Shown: piece by piece, positions 6,490 through 11,504 of the stretch
Layout: every line of letters starts with the position of its first letter
How positions within the stretch are numbered: the stretch's first letter is position 1
Assembly: GCA_007123975.1 (NCBI GenBank)
Contig: SLFZ01000036.1
Span: 1 to 11,504, forward strand
DNA length: 11,504 nt
DNA from: Candidatus Izemoplasma sp.
Lineage (GTDB): Bacteria > Bacillota_I > Bacilli_A > Izemoplasmatales > Izemoplasmataceae
Direction of reading: 5' to 3'
Program-made: the position numbers and the translations under genes
The notes under the pieces: generated by a model
Database searches by the model: none
The model's input: the letters and a program-made list of their open reading frames with translations, nothing else
What the model was told of the DNA's origin: nothing

Positions 6490-8394
6490 ATGAAAAACGT
6501 AAAGAAGGTATTGCTTTATCCAATAAGGTGGTTGAAAACAAAAAGCAAAGAGGTCCGACTTCTTTGGATTGGGTTAATCTTGATTGCCATTGGTTCTTTT
6601 GGTGCGGCCTTGCTGCAAACCGACTTTGGACGAATTGAGGTTACTGAAATCGTTATTCCAACAGAAAATGGCCAATGGGTTGCCGCCGACTTGTATCGCC
6701 CCAAAACCGCAACCGCAGATAATAAAGCTCCTGCGATAGTGGTCATTCCTGGATTTAACCGATCGCGAGAAACGCAAACCAACATGTCTTTAGAACTTGC
6801 ACGACGTGGCTTCGTGACAATTGTTATCGATTTGTACGCACAAGGCGATTCAAGTTCGTCGATGTCAAGCCAGTCGGCCACAACCGAAGGCTATGGAGCC
6901 ATGGCGTTGATTGACTACATTCACAACACCGACAACTTTAACTACATCGACAAGAGCCGCGTTGGTGCCACGGGCCATTCTGCCGGAGGAAACGCGGCGC
7001 TGAGAAGTGCCCAGCGCTTTGGCATTGAAGTCATTGACGGGCTGCGCCCAGAGAGCAAGCTCGCGGCCATATATGTTTCAGGATACGTTCTTAGTTTTAC
7101 CGATGGCGCACTATCTACCGTGCGTTCAAACATCGGTGCCGATTATGCAAGGTGGGATGAAGGGGCGTTTCGTAACGACATGCGCGACAACCCTGACATA
7201 CACGACGCCGACATGCGTTTTGCGCCTGAGGCCATCCGTTTGGTGAACTCAGGATTAATTCAAAACGGTGAACCCCCCATTACCGAAGTTGAGATGAACC
7301 GTATTTACGGAAACCCTAACAACAACACGATGCGGATTTTTCACAACGTAAGGGTTTTGCACTCCTTTCAACCGTTTAGTGCCGTGTCGACGGCTTACAT
7401 GATAGAGTTTTTCGAGTTTGTCTTTGAACATGAATCCGACATGTCCCCATATAATCAAACCTACATGGTTAAAGAGGTCTTTACCGGCTTCTCACTGGTT
7501 GGCGGGTTCTTGTTTGTCTTTGGACTTGGTGGTGTGCTTCTGAAGACACCGTACTTCTCAAGTTTAGTCAACCCTTTACCCAAACGCATTACACAAAATA
7601 CCTTTGATAAACGGTTGTTTTGGGTATTATTCGTGATCAGTGCTTTGATAGCGTGTTTCATATACGCACCGATGGCACGGTTGAGTATCTCGTGGTTCCG
7701 CGACGCGCACAACGCCATCCAGACAGCGTGGTTCCCGGCTCGGATGATCAACGCCGTCATGATGTGGGCCGTGTTTAATGGTGTCGTCGGAATCTTGCTG
7801 TTCTTTGGGGTGTATTTTTTACGGGGTAGAAAGAATGGCGCGGATTTATCACCACTCAAACTGAAACCCTACGACGTGTTCAAGACAATCTTGCTGGCGC
7901 TGATAGTGTTCATGTCATTTTATGGCATCGTGAATTTGTTGCACATGTTCTTCCATGTCGATTTCAGATTCACACTCATCGCCGCACGCGTACTGAAAAA
8001 CACCAACATGATTATCTATTCCTTCTTCCTTTATATCCCCTTCTTCTTCATATTCTATCTTTCTAACTCCATCCGTGTGAACATGTCGATGCGCGTGGAC
8101 CGCTGGAGCGAGTTCAAAAGCACGCTCATCGGCTGTCTAGGGAACAGCGTTGGGTTGATGTTAATTCTCGTGGTCCAATACGCTGCGTTCATTTCAACCG
8201 GAAAAGTTTTCTGGCTTGATGAATGGCTTTACATTAACATGATTTTTGGTTTAATTCCTTTGATGTTTATTCTGCCAATCTTCAACCGCTATTTCTTCAA
8301 CCGAACCGGTAAAGTTTACCTTGGCGCGCTCATTGCTTGCATGTTGTTCATTGTGATGGCAATCACGAGTAGCGTTGCATACATTCCATTATAA
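6490..8394 (+). CDS. Alpha/beta hydrolase fused to a polytopic membrane domain
   Basis: 634 residues from the ATG at 6490, chosen because AGGAGG (6479-6484) sits 5 bases before it; an in-frame TTG at 6472 would put that site inside the gene. Residues ~24-43 are a membrane anchor. Residues ~50-315 are an alpha/beta hydrolase of dienelactone-hydrolase/dipeptidyl-peptidase-like type: oxyanion region VVIPGFNRSRE (~84-94), D-x-x-x-QGDSSSS (~114-124), and nucleophile elbow GHSAGG with Ser164. Asp224 (RWDE) or a nearby acid and His291 (LHSFQPFS) are candidates to complete the triad. Residues ~330-634 contain about eight hydrophobic helices (near 332-352, 376-394, 418-444, 464-488, 507-528, 545-569, 578-598, 608-632). 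The membrane part is not a family I recognise. The hydrolase probably faces outward if residues 24-43 are a signal anchor. Substrate unknown. It is the first gene of a forward run of three; the malic enzyme follows after 20 bases. Confidence 0.87.
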   Translation: MKNVKKVLLYPIRWLKTKSKEVRLLWIGLILIAIGSFGAALLQTDFGRIEVTEIVIPTENGQWVAADLYRPKTATADNKAPAIVVIPGFNRSRETQTNMSLELARRGFVTIVIDLYAQGDSSSSMSSQSATTEGYGAMALIDYIHNTDNFNYIDKSRVGATGHSAGGNAALRSAQRFGIEVIDGLRPESKLAAIYVSGYVLSFTDGALSTVRSNIGADYARWDEGAFRNDMRDNPDIHDADMRFAPEAIRLVNSGLIQNGEPPITEVEMNRIYGNPNNNTMRIFHNVRVLHSFQPFSAVSTAYMIEFFEFVFEHESDMSPYNQTYMVKEVFTGFSLVGGFLFVFGLGGVLLKTPYFSSLVNPLPKRITQNTFDKRLFWVLFVISALIACFIYAPMARLSISWFRDAHNAIQTAWFPARMINAVMMWAVFNGVVGILLFFGVYFLRGRKNGADLSPLKLKPYDVFKTILLALIVFMSFYGIVNLLHMFFHVDFRFTLIAARVLKNTNMIIYSFFLYIPFFFIFYLSNSIRVNMSMRVDRWSEFKSTLIGCLGNSVGLMLILVVQYAAFISTGKVFWLDEWLYINMIFGLIPLMFILPIFNRYFFNRTGKVYLGALIACMLFIVMAITSSVAYIPL

Positions 8395-8414
8395 GATGAA
8401 AGAAGGTTGTCCCT

Positions 8415-9611
8415 ATGAACGACTGCAAAAGCCGTTCCATCAAACTCCATAAGGAATTACGTGGTAAAATCGAGGTTACCTCACGAGTGAGCATCGATTC
8501 GATGGACGATCTCTCCGTGGCCTATTCGCCAGGGGTTGCTGAGCCTTGCCTTGAAATCCAAAAAAACGTTGAGAAGAGTTACCTATACACTCGGCGCCAC
8601 AACCTCATTGCGGTGGTAACGGACGGGTCAGCCGTCTTGGGACTTGGCGACATTGGCCCAGAGGCTGCGATGCCCGTTATTGAAGGAAAAGCCTTGCTTT
8701 TTAAACAACTCGGCGGGGTTGATGCCGTGCCGCTTTGCTTACGCACCCAAGACACCGAGGAAATCGTGCGATCCATTTCACTGCTTGCGGGGTCATTTGG
8801 CGGCATCAACCTCGAAGATATAGCGGCACCTCGTTGCTTTGAAATCGAACGCCGGTTGAAACAAATCTGCGACATACCGATTTTCCATGACGACCAACAT
8901 GGCACGGCGATTGTCGTCGGTGCTGCGTTAGTCAATGCCCTTAAACTCGTCAATAAGTCGATCGATACAATCCGCGTCGTCATCAATGGCGCTGGCGCTG
9001 CAGGTATTGCGATTGCCAACTATTTACTCGATTTCGGCGTCAACGACATGATTGTTTGCGATCGTTTCGGGATTTTATCCCGTGATGATGAGTCGCTCTC
9101 CCCGGCACACCTGCGCCTGGCACGCAACACCAACCAAGGTTTGTTGAAGGGGTCGCTGGATGCCGCATTGAAAAACGCCGACGTCTTCATTGGTGTCTCC
9201 GCGCCCAACGTTGTCTCCAAATCAATGATTGAATCCATGAGCGATAAACCCATCGTCTTTCCTTTAGCCAACCCTGACCCCGAAATCATTCCTGACCTCG
9301 CACTAGAAGCTGGGGCGTATGTGGTCGGCACTGGCAGCAGCCAGTACGCCAACCAGATTAATAACGTTCTCGCATTCCCAGGCGTTTTCCGTGGTGCCCT
9401 TGATGCGCGCGCAAGCGACATTACTCTCGAGATGATGATGGCCGCGAGCGAAGCGATTGCCAACTACATCCCCGAAGACAAGCTTGCGCCGGAATACATC
9501 ATCCCCGAACCCTTAGACCGTCGCGTGCATGACGTCGTCGCCGCAGCCGTTGAAAAAGCAGCACGCGCAAGCGGTGTGGCGCGGATAGAACCACATCCCG
9601 AGGGAAACTAG
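8415..9611 (+). CDS. NAD(P)-dependent malic enzyme (short bacterial form)
   Basis: 398 residues, the size of the short bacterial malic enzymes (YtsJ-like, or the N-terminal part of MaeB without the phosphotransacetylase domain). It converts malate to pyruvate and CO2 with reduction of NAD(P)+ in the cytoplasm. Seen in order: YSPGVAEP with the proton-donor Tyr37; TDGSAVLGLGDIGP; EGK with catalytic Lys92; metal ligands Glu134-Asp135 in NLEDIAAP and Asp159/160 in FHDDQHGTA; the nucleotide-binding GAGAAG; an Asp after the next strand (CDRFG), and NPDPEI. The late loop reads TGSSQYANQINNVLAFPGVFRGALD, where most relatives have TGRSDYPNQ; the three changes are odd. AGAAGG lies 8 bases before the ATG. 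The downstream lipoprotein ATG begins at the base after this gene's TAG. Cofactor preference is not decided here. Confidence 0.95.
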   Translation: MNDCKSRSIKLHKELRGKIEVTSRVSIDSMDDLSVAYSPGVAEPCLEIQKNVEKSYLYTRRHNLIAVVTDGSAVLGLGDIGPEAAMPVIEGKALLFKQLGGVDAVPLCLRTQDTEEIVRSISLLAGSFGGINLEDIAAPRCFEIERRLKQICDIPIFHDDQHGTAIVVGAALVNALKLVNKSIDTIRVVINGAGAAGIAIANYLLDFGVNDMIVCDRFGILSRDDESLSPAHLRLARNTNQGLLKGSLDAALKNADVFIGVSAPNVVSKSMIESMSDKPIVFPLANPDPEIIPDLALEAGAYVVGTGSSQYANQINNVLAFPGVFRGALDARASDITLEMMMAASEAIANYIPEDKLAPEYIIPEPLDRRVHDVVAAAVEKAARASGVARIEPHPEGN

Positions 9612-10766
9612 ATGTTGAGACGCGTGTTGATCGCAAGCATGGTGGGTCTATTCGCACTGAGTTCAATCGGATGCACACGCCGAGCTGATGAGGACCATGT
9701 GCGCGTGCTAGATGCCATGGCACTTACCGACGAGAACTACGTGCGTTGGTTGGGTCGAACGCATTACGATGAAATCGAAGAAACGATGCAGTTTTACCAC
9801 GTCACCAGCGGATTTGAAGTCCGCTTTTTCGGCACGGAACTGACCGTTACCTTACACACTAGCAACACGGACGACGCAGCGAGAAAGCCTTACTTCGTGG
9901 TCACGTTAGGTGAACAATCACCACGCGATGGCATCACCATCACACCCACACAGGATTTGAGCACCATAACACTTGTCACTGGCCTTGATGAAGGTTATCA
10001 CACCGTGCGTTTTCTCAAACGCAGTGAGTCGGTTGACGCCATGAGCGCGGTGTCGTCGATTTCCACCGATGGCTATTTCGTAGCACCCGAACCGCAACAC
10101 GCAACAAATCTATTGCTGATTGGTGGCAGTGGCATCTCAGGACGCGGGGTTTTGGGCGCTCAACACCAGGCGGCGACCACATCAAACTCGAATCCCTTCT
10201 ACGCTTTTGGCTATTTGCTTGGCGAAGCGCTAGAGGCAAATGTCCAGTTTGTGGCCGCTCGTGGATGGGGATTGAAATGGGGTTACAACCCCACCAACCA
10301 AGATGGCCTTGTAAACATCCGTGCGGCCTTTGATGTCGTCGGGATTGACGATCAGCATGCGTTGGTTGAGGTGCCTTATGATTTCGGGAATTTTGTGCCC
10401 GATTACATCGTCATCAACCTTGGTGGCAACGATTTCGCGGCCCACATCAATGCCCTTTCACCGACCGAGGCAAGTCAGGCCCAACAACTTTTCCAACAAG
10501 CTGTGATCGAGTTTGTCAATCATCTTCATGATATTTATCCTAACGCCACTATCTTTTGGACACATACCGGCACAGCGCCAGGACAACTAGCTAGCGCTGT
10601 CTTAAGTGACTTAGATCCTCGACGAGACTTCGTTGAAGCCGTGACACTGCTTGGGGTTGGGGCAGATGGCGATCCTATCGGAGCTGCCAACCACGCAACG
10701 TACCCTACCCACCTACGAAACGCCACCATCCTTTACGACATCATCCAGTCACGCAATCAACCGTAA
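9612..10766 (+). CDS. Lipoprotein with CE2-like SGNH esterase architecture
   Basis: 384 residues. The signal peptide ends in SIGC (Cys21 lipidated), so the enzyme should sit outside the cell on the membrane. Residues ~35-150 are beta-rich, resembling the N-terminal jelly-roll of carbohydrate esterase family 2 (the VRWLGR, GFEVRFFGTEL and YHTVRFLKRSES stretches are typical). Residues ~165-380 are an SGNH/GDSL hydrolase: block I IGGSGISGRG with Ser173, block II glycine in ARGWGLKWGYN (~217-226), block III NLGGND with Asn273, and block V H361-ATYPT-H367, aligning with the CE2 HPSxxxH. CE2 enzymes remove acetyl groups from sugars. Odd points: GDS is GGS, and the acid usually found shortly before the catalytic His is absent, though CE2 enzymes can work with a Ser-His dyad. 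GAGGGA inside the end of the malic enzyme gene, 6 bases before the ATG, serves as the ribosome binding site. Substrate is unproven. Confidence 0.85.
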   Translation: MLRRVLIASMVGLFALSSIGCTRRADEDHVRVLDAMALTDENYVRWLGRTHYDEIEETMQFYHVTSGFEVRFFGTELTVTLHTSNTDDAARKPYFVVTLGEQSPRDGITITPTQDLSTITLVTGLDEGYHTVRFLKRSESVDAMSAVSSISTDGYFVAPEPQHATNLLLIGGSGISGRGVLGAQHQAATTSNSNPFYAFGYLLGEALEANVQFVAARGWGLKWGYNPTNQDGLVNIRAAFDVVGIDDQHALVEVPYDFGNFVPDYIVINLGGNDFAAHINALSPTEASQAQQLFQQAVIEFVNHLHDIYPNATIFWTHTGTAPGQLASAVLSDLDPRRDFVEAVTLLGVGADGDPIGAANHATYPTHLRNATILYDIIQSRNQP

Positions 10767-10773
10767 ACACAAC

Positions 10774-10803
10774 GCCGCGATGTTTTCAATCGCGGCTTTT
10801 ATT
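10774..10803 (+). terminator. Terminator of the hydrolase-malic enzyme-esterase run
   Basis: A perfect 8-bp stem GCCGCGAT / ATCGCGGC (loop of 7) is followed by TTTTATTT, 7 bases after the esterase stop codon. Confidence 0.92.
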
Positions 10804-10805
10804 TA

Positions 10806-10829
10806 CAAAAAAAAGACGCTTGCGCGTCT
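10806..10829 (-). terminator. Terminator of the small membrane protein gene
   Basis: On the reverse strand AGACGC pairs with GCGTCT around a GCAA (GNRA-type) tetraloop, then eight T. The first two stem bases are the AG of the gene's TAG stop. It lies back to back with the forward terminator at 10774-10803. Confidence 0.92.
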
Positions 10830-11340
10830 AGTTTGTGGTTTCATTCGCTTGGCGAACCTTGCGTCGCATGATTGCATCATGCACGTAGATGGCGATTTTT
10901 ACAACCAACAACACCGCAAGCACATACACGGTGATGTTTTGTGTGAGCACCTCGCTGTTTGAGACGATGCGTTGTGATAAAAAGCCATCGACACGGAGGT
11001 TTTCGTAGGTGTTTCCAGAAAGGGCGTATAAATCACTCATGTATGAGGCCTTGGCGACCAGGGCGATGCCAAACCCGTAAATTAATGCCCAGCGGCGATG
11101 TTTTTGCAGGAACATCCATACCAAGATGACGCCGTATAATCCAGCGAGAATCGGTAGGTATAAGGACGTAGTTCCTGTGGCAACAAACTCAAATTCAAGG
11201 GCGATAAAGCGGGTTGAGACGGTGATGTCGCTGGCGACGTCAGGGTTGCGAAACGGGTAAAATATCGTGAAAAAAAGCTGCAGTGCCATGATGAACAAGA
11301 CAATGATGATATCTTTTTGATAATGGTTGAGTTTAATCAT
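10828..11340 (-). CDS. Small multi-pass membrane protein, function unknown
   Basis: 170 residues; I do not recognise the family. Hydrophobic helices lie near residues 10-30, 62-80, 86-102 (weaker) and 136-156. Between the first two is a polar loop of ~30 residues, and between the third and fourth a ~35-residue polar stretch. The C-terminus is basic and hydrophilic (MRRKVRQANETTN), which by the positive-inside rule should be cytoplasmic. No cysteines and no enzyme motif are seen. GAGGTG (11345-11350) lies 4 bases before the ATG. A promoter sits just upstream and a terminator overlaps the stop, so it looks like a single-gene unit that converges on the esterase operon. Confidence 0.8.
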   Translation of the reverse strand: MIKLNHYQKDIIIVLFIMALQLFFTIFYPFRNPDVASDITVSTRFIALEFEFVATGTTSLYLPILAGLYGVILVWMFLQKHRRWALIYGFGIALVAKASYMSDLYALSGNTYENLRVDGFLSQRIVSNSEVLTQNITVYVLAVLLVVKIAIYVHDAIMRRKVRQANETTN

Positions 11341-11368
11341 GGGTCACCTCACTAATGGTCGCGAGTCC

Positions 11369-11397
11369 ATTGTACCAAGAAACGGACAATCGCACAA
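11369..11397 (-). promoter_or_regulatory. Candidate promoter of the small membrane protein gene
   Basis: On the reverse strand TTGTGC (11392-11397) and TACAAT (11369-11374) are 17 bases apart; the -10 matches at five of six positions and the -35 at three. The implied leader is about 20 bases and includes the GAGGTG site. Confidence 0.6.
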
Positions 11398-11420
11398 CCA
11401 CCTTAACGAGAACTTAACAA

Positions 11421-11504
11421 TCACGCGCGCGGACGCGAAAGATGCAAAAGCGTCTTCAGTTCATGGGGTTTTAATCGGCGCACATCGCCCTTGGCCATGC
11501 CCTC
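11421..11504 (-). CDS. C-terminal end of a reverse gene, possibly an rRNA pseudouridine synthase
   Basis: The reverse strand is open from the window edge to a TGA at 11421-11423, giving 27 codons that end in LSRPRA. The visible part (GMAKGDVRRLKPHELKTL) has the shape of the C-terminal tail of RsuA/RluB-type pseudouridine synthases, where a glycine, an Arg-x-Leu and a Glu-Leu recur (as in G-x-WR-x-L-x-x-x-EL). That resemblance is short, so the family call is tentative; the presence of a coding end is more likely than its name. No terminator is seen between this stop and the promoter of the small membrane protein gene. Confidence 0.35.
   Translation of the reverse strand, partial: EGMAKGDVRRLKPHELKTLLHLSRPRA

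Noticed and set aside
6516..6881. Reverse frame of 121 codons opposite the hydrolase gene
   Set aside because: It is a shadow of a gene with clear catalytic motifs on the forward strand, and has no recognisable protein features.
8579..9463. Two reverse frames of ~147 codons opposite the malic enzyme gene
   Set aside because: They are antisense to a highly conserved enzyme and show no protein features of their own.

Overview
This window looks like part of the chromosome of a Gram-positive-type bacterium, most likely Bacillota or the related Mycoplasmatota side (Acholeplasma/Izemoplasma-like lineages). The evidence is three lipobox lipoproteins, two of them with InlB-type B repeats, strong AGGAGG-type ribosome binding sites, a membrane pyrophosphatase and a short-form malic enzyme. 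TAA, TAG and TGA are all used as stops and tryptophan is TGG, so the standard bacterial code (11) fits. The exact genus cannot be read from the sequence. No tRNA, rRNA, CRISPR array, insertion sequence or prophage gene is visible.

Layout. (1) 1-390: the 3' end of a forward membrane-bound ion-pumping pyrophosphatase gene (hppA) and its terminator. (2) 441-5145: a reverse two-gene unit encoding two large surface lipoproteins that share one N-terminal plan (lipobox plus one InlB B repeat). The upstream gene continues into a seven-copy GLUG beta-helix-like region. The downstream gene continues into seven tandem Ig-like repeats of about 107 residues, two of which are nearly identical in DNA. (3) 5146-5435: a gap with no gene seen. 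(4) 5436-6343: a reverse LysR-family regulator, divergent from (5) 6490-10803: a forward three-gene run of an alpha/beta hydrolase fused to a multi-pass membrane domain, a malic enzyme, and a lipoprotein with a CE2-like SGNH esterase domain. The last two are joined with no gap (TAGATG). (6) 10806-11340: a reverse small membrane protein of unknown function. (7) 11421-11504: the last 27 codons of a further reverse gene running off the window.

How the genes may work together. The two lipoproteins are probably co-transcribed and displayed together on the cell surface. The LysR regulator faces the hydrolase operon, and a T-N11-A dyad lies about 64 bases upstream of that operon's predicted start point, the classic LysR arrangement, so control of the operon is plausible. 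The operon puts two predicted ester hydrolases (one membrane-bound, one an exported lipoprotein) around a central-carbon enzyme that makes pyruvate from malate, but no single pathway can be inferred. The most interesting items are the Ig-repeat lipoprotein with recent internal DNA homogenisation, the hydrolase-membrane fusion, and the CE2-like enzyme with an altered nucleophile motif. Nothing here clearly amounts to a new defence or mobile system.
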